NCBI GenBank assembly: GCA_002633005.1
Contig: NMRA01000073.1
Span: forward strand, 531,791 to 591,790
Length of the DNA stretch: 60,000 nt
Direction of reading: 5' to 3'
DNA from: Phoronis australis
Taxonomy: Eukaryota > Phoronida > Phoronidae
The first letter of the stretch is position 1. Every line of letters begins with the position of its first letter. A program made the translations under genes and the position numbers. Of this stretch, positions 36,236 through 47,743 are shown in pieces. A model generated the notes under the pieces. The model ran no database searches. It saw nothing but the letters and a program-made list of their open reading frames with translations, and was not told where the DNA came from.

Positions 36236-36384
36236 CAATATAACATTTAAGAACAAAGGAAAATAATATATTAGTTTTTTAGTTAATAATGATAAAAATT
36301 GTATTTCCTTGTTCTGTCCTTCCTGTACTGGCTTGGTATTATGGCTACTAATAACACCCATTTGACATGTGCACAACTACTTAC

Positions 36385-36609
36385 GAGACAGTACAAAACC
36401 GAAAACTTGTACGTCACACAGCGTCAGAGTCTCCGATTTACCAGGAATCTGTATGTACAAATAACGTCCATACACCGGATGAGGGCTACATCTAACTGTT
36501 ACTCTGGCACCGGCGGCAACTGAACCCTTGTGAGTGTTGCACAGCTGATGTGAAGCGGATGGACTAGAGGTGTTGGTCACCTTAACGTTAAAGTCGTGGA
36601 GACGTTCAC
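36385..36609 (-). CDS. Fucolectin (F-type lectin) C-terminal-half exon
   Basis: On the minus strand an acceptor (GTTATTGCAG) opens a phase-1 exon reading ERLHDFNVKVTN, CNTHKGSVAAGARVTVRC, YGRYLYIQIPG and LTLCDVQVFG. This is the second half of the F-type lectin (F5/8C-like) fold, with its two conserved cysteines, the GRYLYIQ strand and the final LCEVEVYG-like strand. The donor CTC|GTAAGT would end it in phase 1 (225 nt). If not spliced, the frame stops at 36377. No partner N-terminal-half exon was found within about 10 kb upstream. It is either lost, diverged, or supplied by a distant exon. Confidence 0.85.
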
Positions 36610-36664
36610 CTGCAATAACATGACACTACGTTGGTGATTTCAGTGAAATGCTCTGATACAACAG

Positions 36665-36990
36665 CGGTGAAAGAGATTTTACTCACAACGGGTTAGGGAC
36701 TGCTGTCATAAACTAGCTCAATGCTCCCGTCTTTAAAAATAGATGCTGGGAGTTGGTACGTTGGTCGGGACGACAGTCCTCAGCTTGCTCTGCTTTTGGC
36801 TCCAGTTTGTGTACTTTTAAATTTACATTAATGTAAGTCACTTTTTGAATTTGACATAATCTTTTCAAGTTATTTGTCCACGTGTACTTTACTTATCATA
36901 ACACTTTTGGTAATTTAATTGTACATCTCTGTTTGTGTTTTAACTGTATGTTAATATTTTCGACCACGCCCAGTTAAAACATTGGCAGCA
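36665..36990 (+). mobile_element. LINE family 2, 3' end fragment
   Basis: TCACAACGGGTTAGGGACTGCTGTC corresponds to the TACAACGGATTGGGGACTGCCGTC of the LINE at 23040-24830. Then GTCTTTAAAAA..GCTGGGAG and a similar 3' UTR (TAATTGTACAT..CTGT.TGT) follow, ending in a CCACGCCCAG block. Only the last codons and the 3' UTR are present. Confidence 0.75.
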
Positions 36991-36994
36991 ACAA

Positions 36995-37180
36995 GGATGA
37001 CAATAATGACGACGCGGACAAATACCTCGGAGACTACGACATCGCCGGCGACACTGTCAAAAAAAACCGACAATGCGTCAGCAACAAAACTAAGAAAATC
37101 GCCGAAGACTGCAAAGCCGCACCCAACACCGATAACAATAACGACGTCGATCGTGTCACAAGACACCAACCAGGTCAAAG
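36995..37180. repeat. ACG/ACA-rich low-complexity tract
   Basis: Trinucleotide-like ACGACR sequence is related in style to 39845-40270. It gives Thr-rich or Val-rich frames on the two strands, with no sign of a real protein. Confidence 0.5.
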
Positions 37181-38089
37181 ACTATGATACCGCTAAAATG
37201 AATCGTTATCATTGTCTTCGTCGTCATCATAACCATCACCATCCCCACCATCATCAGTTATTGATGATGAAGTCGATAAATAAACAAAAACCTGAACACG
37301 GGCTGCCAATCGACAAGAATACGAGGGAGGAATAGTCAATAAAAATAGTTGTCCACGCAAATAACTCAAGACCGGAGAGTTTAGTGAAAAACAGACAATT
37401 GTTTCGTGTAGTACTTGGCGATCTTCATCCACATATTAGTTTTATAAAGATCCGTCAGAGGACGTCTTCATAGCTCAAGTCATATTCAAATAAAATGCAA
37501 CTGTTCTCGAGACTATAAAAATTCAAAAATTGCGCGCAAATTTAAAGTCAATAGAAAGAAAAACATGGTACGTTACATGCAAACGATAGAAGGGTCAAGA
37601 ACTGTTGTTTTTCAATCCTGAGGCAACTACCTCGTGCCATATTACGCACCAGGGTCGGACCTTTTAGTCAGATTCCAATTTGGCAAAAACGACCTTCGAG
37701 GGCATTTGGGGGGTAAAGATGCCCTGAAATATTTGAGCTCACTAAATTTTCAATGTAGCGTGCGATATCATGTGACCTTTTTGCCAGACCTTAACCTCCA
37801 GTTACAAAAATGGTATCAGAATCTATACTACCTCAAAACCCATAGTTTGTTGTATCATACTCATTTTAAAAGGCATTTATTGGGATTTGTCAATTACAAT
37901 ATGGCCGTTGGCGGCCATCCTGGATTTGAGGGTTATGCCGGCATAATCCAGCGAGGCATACAAGTTTTTTGGATTCTGCATTCCAAAATTAGTTCAAAAT
38001 CAATCAAAATCAAATACCCTCGACACCATTTTCTTAGGCCTTTTTTTGAAAATTGGAACCCCACTATAAGCCAATCTCAAATGCCTCGA
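37181..38089. other. No gene recognised
   Basis: A 154-codon plus-strand frame at 37634-38098 is the longest here. It has no domain, lacks splice logic and runs into a repeated CTCGAGAACGG segment, so it is not called as a gene. Confidence 0.45.
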
Positions 38090-39130
38090 GAACGGTAAGT
38101 CATACCAAGAAACGGATGCCACACGTACTCCATGACTTCAGAAATAAACTAGCCAAACTGCCAAACCTGGAAAATCATATTACAAGAATTGTTCATCAGT
38201 TTATTTTATTTTTTGTAGAATTTATGTTGGAACATAGCGTGACGATATTGCGCCTAAGAACTAAATTTTTGTGTACGTAACCGACTTGCGTAATAAGATT
38301 TCGTGATTTCGACAATGTGGATGGATCAAATGAGTCGAGATTTTGTCAAAATTTAGCAACACTTAAAATGAATTCAAGTCGAAAATAACTGGATATTAAG
38401 TTCCAGATTTGTCTGCCGAAGCAATGTCGAATTTTGACATTTGTCCAGTTTACTTGGACACTACTATGGGACGAGAAATACACCAATAAAAGAGTCATCA
38501 GAAATTCCGGTGTACTCGAGCAGTAAGTCGTAGTAAGAAACAGATGAATCTCTCCAAATATTCCTCGCCTATATTTATCACCATTTCAGAAGATTCTCTA
38601 AAGCGACCGTGGATTTAGAGCTCAGCAAAAGATTAGTCGAAAAATGACCACCACACCGCCGTTTTGCATCATATTTCGCTACGAGAAACGTGCCTATGAC
38701 AGACCAACAAAAGACCAGCGAGCAATAGGTCAATAAAAGAAGTCGACAAATCAGCAAATCTCGTGTAACACGAGAACGGCCAGTCGGAGCGAAAAAACGG
38801 ATTGCATATCCTGAGATACCACTTGATAAGACTTATTAACATAGGAATTTCATAAGTCCTCGTCAAAGGACCGCGTAGCTAGAGCTCCGCGAAAGGAAAA
38901 TGGCAATCACAGCGCCATCTGTAGTCCAATTTTGCCAAAAATGTAGGCCTCAAAATTTTAACAAGATTATGGTGGGTGTAAGTTTCACGTGTATCAGACG
39001 AAAATGTGATCTGCCACGTTCGCATTATAGATCAACAAAAAACTGTGTCTTTAAACCACAGATCAGCCAAGCTTATATAACTCGAGAACGGCAAGTCGGG
39101 TGGTATGAACGAATAGTGTAAGTAAAAACG
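38090..39130 (+). repeat. Degenerate tandem of a dispersed repeat
   Basis: Motifs CTCGAGAACGGTAAGTCAT..CCAAGAAACGG, GAGCAGTAAGTCGTAGTAAGAAACAG, ACACGAGAACGGCCAGTCGG and CTCGAGAACGGCAAGTCGGG recur about every 300-400 bp. Each is followed at a distance by CTAGAGCTC-like and CACAGCGCCAT-like words. The same order appears at 1030-1210. The GTAAGT words here are part of the repeat and should not be read as donors. Confidence 0.5.
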
Positions 39131-39840
39131 TGGAGTTTCGACCATGTTCTAAGGCCGTCTCCTGGCTAAAAGACAAATTGTGTCCTTCACCGCTGGTGTC
39201 ACATGGAAGTCTGGAGACACCTTACGTCCCAGTGGCAAATATCAGTTGAAACGCAGTCTGCCAAACCTGTTTAGATATAGTTTTCGACTCTTCCTTCTCC
39301 CCTTTCCTGAACAACTCGGTCACTATTCTAATATTTTGACATCTTCAAAATCACAATGGTGATCTATGTTGTCAAGGTGAGTATACAGGTGAGTCCTAAG
39401 TATTCTCATAACTGGGACGGCGGTACTGGTAAAGTCACCCCCGTAATTAGCCTTACAACCCTCCTCACTACAATCGATCCCGTCTGCACCTGAAGACTTT
39501 CGTTCCTGAGGAGTGCAGTCTTTAACATGATCTAAACGTAGGCGCATGATTTTCAACGGCTTATGGATCACCCTGATCCCAACTCCTGGAAACCTATGTA
39601 ATAAACTCTATGCATAGGGTATGCTGAATTGTGCTTACGTGCTTTTCCTGCTATGAGTGTCGCTGTGATTGGTTCAGGAAAGGTGTTAAAGAAGTGATGC
39701 ATGAGACAATCGAGAAATCATCTCTAAATAGGCTTGATGGTCTGCGTTTCAACTTACCTCACATCTGGGACTGGGTCGTAGGGCACTTTCCGTGTATGAA
39801 TAACACAGCATGTCATTCAGTCAGCAGATGAAACCAAAAG
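39131..39840. other. No gene confidently recognised
   Basis: A minus-strand frame at 39.40-39.59 kb follows a TTTCCAG acceptor in phase 1 and contains CKANYGGDFTST, but has no good donor. I do not call it. Confidence 0.35.
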
Positions 39841-40270
39841 CTCCCACGAATACGAAGACGACATCAACGACAACTAAGACAACGCCGATGACGCTGGTAT
39901 TGCCGTCAGCAATTTAATGATGCATACCACAATGCATTTACAGAGACAAGACTGCCGATCAACGAAGTCGCAGTCAGTGACAGCGACGCCGCCTACACCG
40001 ACGATGACAATGGCTATAATTCCGCTATTGCCGACAACAGCAACGCTCCGCGAGCCAACAACAGTTCCGAACCAGGTAACAGCATTAATGGTGTTAACAC
40101 TGAATCCAATGACGTACAATGACGAAAGCTACAGAGACGCCGGCACTGCCACTGATGAGATGAGAGCGCACCTGGCGCCCATATAAATAAGCCATTGTCA
40201 CTCCAGACGACCGTTCGGCAATCAAGGTGCCGATAACGACGACCTTGAAGCAAACGACACCAATGCCAAA
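39841..40270. repeat. ACG/ACA-rich low-complexity tract
   Basis: Repeated GACGACA/ACAACGCC-type words produce overlapping open frames on both strands (Thr-rich on plus, Val-rich on minus). None looks like a conserved protein. Confidence 0.5.
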
Positions 40271-41456
40271 GGCGGCGCCGTTGGAAACCATACCTCACCG
40301 GTGCACCCCCCTTTGAAAATTGGATGTCACACACGATGACGTGATTGTTCCAAAATTTTAAAACAATTACTGTTTTNCCTGGTAAAATTTTCTGTTTGTT
40401 ACTAAAGTGACACCTCATCATTAAATAAACAAACACTAGCTTTAGTATGATTTCTTCGTGCTTCCCAGCACATTTTTCCAGACAGTCACCCGTGTCCGCT
40501 GACTAACATTTAGCAACAATGACGTTCTTAGAACAAACGTCTCAAAAACTTTGCAATGTGTAGAGTACCTGAGTTACACAGTCAAAATTCCAAGCCCTAT
40601 AGTTTTCATATTTTTAATTAGTTGTTTAAATGTTGATTCATTTCAATACAATTGTCGACAAATGCCTTACACCATATAATAATCTTTTTAAAATGTATTC
40701 ATACTCACTCAAGAACAACGTCAACTCGGAAGTTACTGTCACGAAGGGCAGTCAGTAACAACTTTGGGCGTGATCGTGATGGTGTTAGCAAATATGATGG
40801 GGGTGATAACGCTTGTGATGATGGGCAGTATACATGTATGTCTATCGGAAATTCAGCAGAAAATGCACAAAATGACCCGATACGTGCAACAGATGGGCTG
40901 GGATTCAAACTTATTTGGATACACAAATCGTACACTTAAATTTGCATTGTCTAGTTCTAGTTATTTATGTCAGACATAATTCCGTGCAAACAAAACGTAA
41001 ACAAACTCCACGACAAAGCTACACACTTGACGAAATTCACCAAGTAAAACCAAAAAATGACAACAAAGCAACGTACGAGGAAAAATTTCATTTCGCCAAG
41101 TATGAGACAAACTCGCTGGGCGGCAAAAGGGCACACTTTGCTTTCACCAACCAATTAGATTGAAACCGTAGAACAGCAATAATATGCGCTGGTACGCGCA
41201 AAGTATTAAAACAAAAACCGTAGAACTCAAGTCCTCTACACTGGTACGCGTAGATTAACAAGCATTATAGACAGTACTTAATGACTACAAAGTATTATGC
41301 CATACGTATTCCCAGGCACTCACACATAAACTCTGGGGCTCTATAAAGTTTTCAGTGATTTATGAGTAAAATGAACGTAGGAGTCAACCAGTGTTGCAAC
41401 TTTATATTTTGCATTCTTTGAAAAGCGAATTTTCTCAAATTCAAAGTCTTGAAAAA
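40271..41456. other. No gene recognised (isolated N at 40377)
   Basis: Non-coding. The single N at 40377 is probably a contig join; I see no duplicated flank here. Confidence 0.45.
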
Positions 41457-42731
41457 GTATTTTAAAAGGTCGACGCAAGGCAAGCATTTCGGCAATATAT
41501 GAGACATTTACCAAAGGATAACAGGAAAAATGTTTTATCTTGTGAATTTTACTTGATCCCCAAGTCCATAATAAATCGACGTATTGATTTATACAATAGA
41601 ACAAAGAGGACAAATTCCTCACATGTACACCACGAGGGCAAAGGAGCAATTGTCTCTGGAATCTTCCGCTGCGAAGAATACAAATTTGGGAAATGGCTAC
41701 CCTGATATTCAAAAGAAAGACAGTACTACATATAACTCTGTGTCACACAAATTTGTAACCTTGTCAATTTTGAATCATTTATAAATTTCACAATGTTACG
41801 CCATTCACCAGTAAAAATACATTCCAAACTGCCTCTCATTTCATTTCGAATTTAATTTCCCCCTAGAATTGGTTAACAAAATGCTAGACCAGAAGCAAGT
41901 ACTGTTATACAAGAGATCACGTGATCCTCCTGCAATATTTTAATACAGGAGGATCACGTGGCATCTTACGAATATTTGCGTGCCTTGGATTTTTCTTTGC
42001 TTTGCAATACAAATTTAGTGTTTATAAGATATCGCCATGCATAAGTTAAGACGCACTTATGCCCGCGCTCTACTCTTTGTACTCAAACTCGAANGTATTT
42101 TAAAAGGTCGACGCAAGGCAAGCATTTCGGCAATATATGAGACATTTACCAAAGGATAACAGGAAAAATGATTTATCTTGTGAATTTTACTTGATCCCCA
42201 AGTCCATAATAAATCGACGTATTGATTTATACAATAGAACAAAGAGGACAAATTCCTCACATGTACACCACGAGGGCAAAGGAGCAATTGCCTCTGGAAT
42301 CTTCCGCTGCGAAGAATACAAATTTGGGAAATGGCTACCCTGATATTCAAAAGAAAGACAGTACTACATATAACTCTGTGTCACACAAATTTGTAACCTA
42401 GTCAATTTTGAATCATTTATAAATTTCACAATGTTAGGCCATTCACCAGTAAAAATACATTCCAAACTGCCTCTCATTTCATTTCGAATTTAATTTCCCC
42501 CTAGAATTGGTTAACAAAATGCTAGACCAGAAGCAAGTACTGTTATACAAGAGATCACGTGATCCTCCTGCAATATTTTGATACAGGAGGATCACGTGGC
42601 ATCTTACGAATATTTGCGTGCCTTGGATTTTTCTTTGCTTTGCAATACAAATTTAGTGTTTATAAGATATCGCCATGCATAAGTTAAGACGCACTGATGC
42701 CCGCGCTCTACTCTTTGTACTCAAACTCGAA
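41457..42731 (+). repeat. Apparent 637-bp tandem duplication across an N (likely assembly artefact)
   Basis: Bases 41457-42093 and 42095-42731 are nearly identical, and the only base between them is the N at 42094. The left block ends, and the right block's match ends, at the same ACTCAAACTCGAA. This is what two overlapping contig ends joined without merging would look like. A few substitutions (for example TGTTTTATC/TGATTTATC) suggest alleles. Confidence 0.85.
41918..41960. other. 15-bp perfect hairpin CACGTGATCCTCCTG
   Basis: CACGTGATCCTCCTG, a 13-base loop, then CAGGAGGATCACGTG. It is present again at 42556-42598 in the duplicated block, with one loop substitution. The CACGTG E-box-like core occurs at each stem end. 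Confidence 0.85.
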
Positions 42732-42999
42732 CTGGCAATTGTTTTTCCATTATCTGTCCTACCTTTTAGTGAACTATATTACAACTATCGTTCGTTGCTA
42801 TAATCTAGGGTGAACTCACGATAAGTGCCTATTATTCTGTACTCGCGCACATTGTGGTTCACGCATACGAGTTCCTAGGCCAAATTTGCACTTGACAACT
42901 GTGATTGACTTAGTGCAAAATAATTCTGATTTATGTCTGACATAACTCGATTCATGTGAGACATAATTCCGATTTATACCAGGCATAAATCTAGTCCAT

Positions 43000-43175
43000 A
43001 TTTATTTTCAATGAACAATAATGACAATTAAAAATGTAATTGGTCAAAAAGAGGAGTTCGTGATGAAGATAAAATAATAGAAAAAGATTAAGTCTGTGAG
43101 TAAAGAACGGCATAATACGCAAGAGATTAAGTTGAGTCCCTGTTTGGGTCTGCTTCGTGCCACCCGGACAGGAGA
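43000..43175 (+). mobile_element. Half copy of the TIR element at 50112-50514
   Basis: TGTGAGTAAAGAACG, then GTTGAGTCCCTGTTTGGG and a decayed GCTTCGTGCCACCCGG end, match the right half of the 50-kb element. The left half and left terminal repeat are absent. Confidence 0.65.
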
Positions 43176-43511
43176 GGAGCACCTGTGAAACGCAAATTAT
43201 CACAGCCCTCGACGTCTTATAGATAAGAGGTTCAAGTAACCTTAGCCTACCATAATTTGTTGTCAAGTTTGGTATTTGCAGCAACGTCTACCAGTCTTCG
43301 AGCTTCAGCAAATAAACATGCTGGCCCAGAGGACCAGTTACGTGAATATGAGCCCACATCCACATGGGCCTATATATGAAGGTTTACTGCCCGGCCACGA
43401 ATCAAATGGCACAGAGCCACCGGGCCAGCGTGTTTTTCGAACGCTGACGCCTACCCTCCCACAATATTGCATCTCCATAGCAGTAAAACACGAAGTGAAA
43501 ACCTAGGGTAC

Positions 43512-43730
43512 CTTGATTTGCTGCAGTCAGCTGCGTTTTGTGAACTAATGTCCATTGATTTGGCTCTTTTGACAGCCGCCAGATGTCAGCCCACACCGTA
43601 CCAGCACGTTTGGCATTAATCTTCCAACCAGTCAAAATAGCATCTGATGTTATGCGGAGGTCGGGAAATATTGATAAATTAGGACCTTCGGTCGACATCT
43701 CATCAACGTCAGTAGGGCCACCGATATGAC
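43512..43730 (-). CDS. Extracellular-type domain exon (FPDLR...W...DIWR pattern)
   Basis: The minus-strand exon runs from GTTGTTTTAG to donor AATCAAG|GTACCC. It is 219 nt (73 codons), phase 1 at both ends. The translation has SIFPDLRITSDAILTGWKIN, then AGTVWADIWRLSKEPNQWTL and VHKTQL. The order F-P-x-L, a W of type TGWK, then (D/Q)IWR and a V-x-x-T strand is one I recall from modules in large receptor-like proteins of cnidarians, sponges and invertebrate deuterostomes. I do not know a formal name for it. Phase and orientation match the fucolectin exons on either side (46027, 36385), so it is probably a module of the same mosaic protein. Confidence 0.65.
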
Positions 43731-43932
43731 CTAAAACAACGTGTTTAAAAGAGCATTTGAATAATTTCAGTACCTACGTAGGCCTAACAATGCGCTAAAA
43801 CCCATTAGTGTTCCGCCGCGCTATGAGGCGTGTCCCAGGGGCCGAGATCTAATCTTTCTTTTCTAAATCGAACTTGAAATTATTTTGGCATTTTCTGTTC
43901 TGTTTTGTGCAAACTAAAGATAAATACCTGTT

Positions 43933-44225
43933 CAGGAGTGGATCCAGGATTTTGAGTTAGGGGGGCAGGGCACAAGAATAACCAGAATTTCGCCTCATGC
44001 GCGCGCCCAGCCTAAAATGAAGGATGTAGGGGATCTCAAATGTGTGGGTTTATTACTAAAAAAAAACAAACGGGGTTTGTTCAAGACCTATGCATTGTGC
44101 ATTCACCCCCGATCCCCCTGGGTGCTAGTCAGCAATTTGCACCCTGAACTGCCAAATGGAATCTGGGAGAATTTTAAGGGGGGTCATGGCTCCCTTGCCC
44201 CCTCCTCCCTAAATCCGCCACTACT
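43933..44225 (-). mobile_element. Non-autonomous element family B, copy 2
   Basis: The reverse orientation of 35447-35702: it starts GAGTGGATCCAGGATTTTG and ends CCTAAATCCGCCACTACTG. It includes CATGCGCGCGCCCAGCC and CATTGTGCATTCACCCCCG. The terminal words (GGATCCA / AAATCCGCCACT) also resemble the ends of the element at 58851-59836. Confidence 0.65.
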
Positions 44226-46026
44226 GTTATTCTGCGCTAGAGTACATTGTGGTTTATGCAAATGAGTTATTTTGGCATTCGAAGACCCATAGATTTGAGC
44301 TTTCTAGCCTCAATGATATGGACATTAAGTGCAAACTAGGACAGTTATCCGAGCACTCAGTTTGACTTCGCACAAAATTGGAACAGAAAATACCACAAAA
44401 TGATTCCGAGGTCGATCTCCAGTAAAAATAGAGCTTTATTGACGTGCCCAATCAGATATACCTTGTATATGTATTACTGGTGTATGAAATCTTACGGTTG
44501 TCACGGGTTCGCACTTCAGAAATAAATAATCAGACCAGCGACTGCAGTTCAATCATATACTGTACTTATCCCAACGGTTATTCTTATACGATACATTTCA
44601 ATTAATTGGTTGACTTTGAATTGCAAATACGTTAACGTCTGCCTTTTTGTAACAAGCATGCTATTACATCTTAGTCATGTGGTTTTCTAACCGTGCGGTT
44701 TCCCTTGTATCAATAGTCTCAGTGTTTAATTCTTTGTAAAATACATTTAATTTACGTTTTTAAATAAACTCGCGTTGTATTTCATTTCATTGTACATGTA
44801 CTTTTTCTGTTGTTATCTGTATTGTTCTTCTTAATTGTTAATATAATGTTACTCGGTGGTCAGCTAGTTACGACCCGTGCCTTTGCTGGCCACCCAGTCA
44901 CATTACAATGTATGTTTTTATATGATTTAAAAATAAAAGTTTCTCTCTATTACAAATACGCCCTTCTTGGATTCATTCAAAACTATATATGAGATTTAAT
45001 TCGATGATTTAATAGACGTTTTCATTGGGATGTACCTTCACACAGGCACCCACATAAACCTAAATTGCTAGACAGCTGGATAGATTTGAAGTGTTCTCTC
45101 GCCTTCCAGAAATTGATTGACTTTCATGCTTATTTACTTTTTATCCAGTTTAAGTGTTAGCTAAAATTATTATTCAAAAGGCAATGTTCTAGGTGTTTTG
45201 TCTAGTAAGGGTCTGCACTTCTGGATTTTCTCACACAACTTCAAAAGATGTTGGAAAAGCCCAGAACTTGGCAGTTACAAATGCTAACCGGAATCTTTGT
45301 TTCTCAAACTACTATGGCATATTTAAGCATCCCGCATGAACTCTGAAATTAAACATATACCCTGCACAGTGAGCTTGCGTGTAAGGTCACGCACTGGGAA
45401 GTAGACAGCAGGCCCAACTGCAGCGTATAACTTCGCATTTATAAGACATTTCCTGGTTTAAATGTCCAGCACAAGTATTATTTGCTCTCAACCGTTTGTT
45501 GTCCCACTTCACCAATCAAAATCTGTGACAATATAAAATTTCATTCTAAAAGGTCATACTTATTGATATAGACATAGATTGGTCCAAGGATTTACATTAA
45601 CGGACAACAAAACCTGCGCTTTCTGTAAAATGACAACGTTATAAAATTGATCGGTAAGAGTATTTACCGCCTCGCAACTAGATCTTCCGTTTGAAAGATG
45701 GAAATGGTTGGGAAGAAGCTTTTGGTGATAACGAAACTAAACGTCCTTGGTTTGTACTAAACAAAAATCCCTTCCAAAGCAGGGAATATTCCATAGAAAT
45801 AATTAACACAGGAACAAACAGCGCAACCTTAGCCGCGCGAGATCGAATTTGGCATTCGCTACTAGGGTTCACAAAGTGCCAGTTCTTCACAAATCTGCAA
45901 TCTGTGCAAGGAACACAATAAGAGTCGAATTTATAACGTTAATGCACCCAATTGAAAAGATGTTTTCAACATAGTTTAAAACAAAATGTTCAGAATATAA
46001 ACACCCGTTTATTGCATCGTACTTAC
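44226..46026. other. No gene confidently recognised
   Basis: An intron-like stretch upstream of 43512. A possible 57-nt minus-strand micro-exon at 45361-45417 (GPAVYFPVRDLTRKLTVQ, phase 1-1) is noted but not called. The remaining frames lack domains. Confidence 0.4.
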
Positions 46027-46239
46027 CCGTAAAGAGGCTGTACACCTCTACCTCACACAAAACGAGATGAGGTCCCTTTTGATGTATAATAAGATATCTT
46101 CCGTATACAGTTTTATTGCAAAAGAGGTCCTCTGTTACACCAGCACCAATAATTCCAGGGTAGTGATAACATAGGGGGTCACCAGTTGACCATTTCTCGT
46201 TGCTGGATACACGGACAAAGATGTCGAAGGTCGATTTAT
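46027..46239 (-). CDS. Fucolectin (F-type lectin) C-terminal-half exon
   Basis: The minus-strand exon lies between AATGCCTTCCAG and donor TTTACGG|GTAAGT. It is 213 nt (71 codons), phase 1 at both ends. It reads KSTFDIFVRVSSNEKW, CYHYPGIIGAGV, LFCNKTVYGRYLIIHQ and HLVLCEVEVYS: the second half of an F-type lectin fold, with both half-specific cysteines, GRYL and the LCEVEVY strand. In transcript order it is the next exon I can find after the N-terminal-half exon at 52967-53179. Splicing the two would give one complete F-type module in frame. The roughly 6.7-kb intron between them contains the duplicated blocks and a TIR element. Confidence 0.85.
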
Positions 46240-47274
46240 CTGGAAGGCATTTACAACATTAGTCGCACGGTGCTCCATTAACATTGGAACCCCGCTGTAA
46301 AACACATATCCTGGAGCCGAAAACAGACTCCCGTCCCTTCAAAACAGCTAACCAACCCGAAAAAACATGAACACCGACCTTTAAAGCAGGAACCCAGGGG
46401 GTCGGACAAGATACTCGGCGACCAAAACACCACTCTCACACTTTCTGTCAAACATTGTTTATCTCTAGAAAGTAGTACTGTGTACCTTTAAAGTGCTTTG
46501 TGTTCATGAGACATGTATCAATTTCACATTCTGATGAAAAATAGATCTTCATGGTATAGTTGTTGTTTTCTCACATGACTTGGAATGTGTTACGACACGA
46601 CTGGTTAAGAACATAGAGTACGCAATATTTTTGATATTACATTGGCGAATCACAAAGTAGTGCAAGATAAAAATCCACACACCTTACATTTTATCATCTG
46701 CAAAACACTGACATAAATCCTATTATTTAGGCAAACATTATTCTACCTCCCTTCAAGCTTCATATCCAACTCCTGGTTAGTACCTATCTATTCCGATGGT
46801 AGCGCTAGTTGCTCTCTCTCTCTCCAGCTTCTGGTTGGCCAAGACTCAATCTAATGTACATTCACTCGTAAGTTTTTCCTAATTATACAATTTTCATACC
46901 TAACCCACCCTCCCTACCCTGGCTTAAACAAAATCTCCTCCAGCAATGTACCTGTTTTTATACCTATCTCACCATCCCTACCCCGTGTCGAACATAATCT
47001 GCTGCTGGTCACTGTTGGTGCCTCCTTCAAACCCGGAACGGATTGTCGTCAAGCAAGAAAATACTTCATAGATTAACAAACAGAACTGCACCGGAGCCTC
47101 CGTCAGTAGGGATTGCCTCTCTCCACGCCGGTCACAGCTCTCAGCATCAGCAAACACTGAGTCACAATACCACGTTCCTTACAATATCTCATTTCATCAC
47201 TCCTGCTTGTGTGCTCACTCAGCTTGTCCTGGACCTGTTTTTCCAGGTTACTGTAGCTCAGTTGGCTGTTTGGT
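46240..47274. other. No gene recognised
   Basis: No N-terminal-half fucolectin exon is visible in this interval. Non-coding sequence with CTCTCTCTCTC near 46815. Confidence 0.45.
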
Positions 47275-47415
47275 GTACCCACTTGGTAAGTTATATGACA
47301 TCTGCCCATTTGACACTTTGTACCCACTTGGTACTTATTATTATTATTGAATTTGCCGTTTTGCTCGACCCACTTGGTGGGCAATACCCATTTCATTATG
47401 TACCCATTTGGTACT
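47275..47415. repeat. Interspersed GTACCCACTTGGTAC near-palindromes
   Basis: GTACCCACTTGGTA, GTACCCACTTGGTAC, CGACCCACTTGGTGG and GTACCCATTTGGTAC occur within 140 bp, spaced unevenly. The outer GTACC/GGTAC arms are complementary. Confidence 0.7.
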
Positions 47416-47743
47416 ATACTAACCAGTGACACTTATTGTCCGATACTCAATAAAAATTTGGTATCGCAACTGCGTGTGTTATCTCTTGTAATTAAGGTAG
47501 CCATCCGATACCTTCGGTGAAATAATTAATTGTGGAGCTGTGACCCTGAAATCCCCAATACAACTTTTGAAAAATATATAATATTCTTGTTTTGTTTTAT
47601 TTGTCCCTAATACCAAACGCGCGCCAACCAAACAATGCCGGAATTCCGAGAAGGTGACAAGGTTATGATTGACAAATCTGGTGTCGCAACTGTACGTACT
47701 CCCAGTCGGAAGGACATGCAAAGAACTTCTTAAACGGACCCAT

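Noticed and set aside
37634-38098. 154-residue plus-strand frame
   Set aside because: No domain, no splice logic and its end falls in a dispersed CTCGAGAACGG repeat.
39400-39590. Minus-strand frame with CKANYGGDFTST after a TTTCCAG acceptor
   Set aside because: No credible donor and no confident domain; plus-strand GTGAGT words overlap it.
41341-42350. Duplicated minus-strand frames starting at 41712 and 42350
   Set aside because: Again the same locus repeated across an N; no recognisable protein family, and the opposite strand is equally open.
41457-42731. LTR pair of a retrotransposon
   Set aside because: The two blocks are adjacent, with only an N between them, and there is no internal coding region, primer site or polypurine tract.
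44810-44992. Possible immunoglobulin V-like start (AGHPVTLQC)
   Set aside because: Only one short motif, no second cysteine or Trp, no exon borders, and on the opposite strand to the gene signal.
45361-45417. 57-nt minus-strand micro-exon (GPAVYFPVRDLTRKLTVQ)
   Set aside because: Borders and phase are compatible, but it is too short to judge and no domain is recognised.
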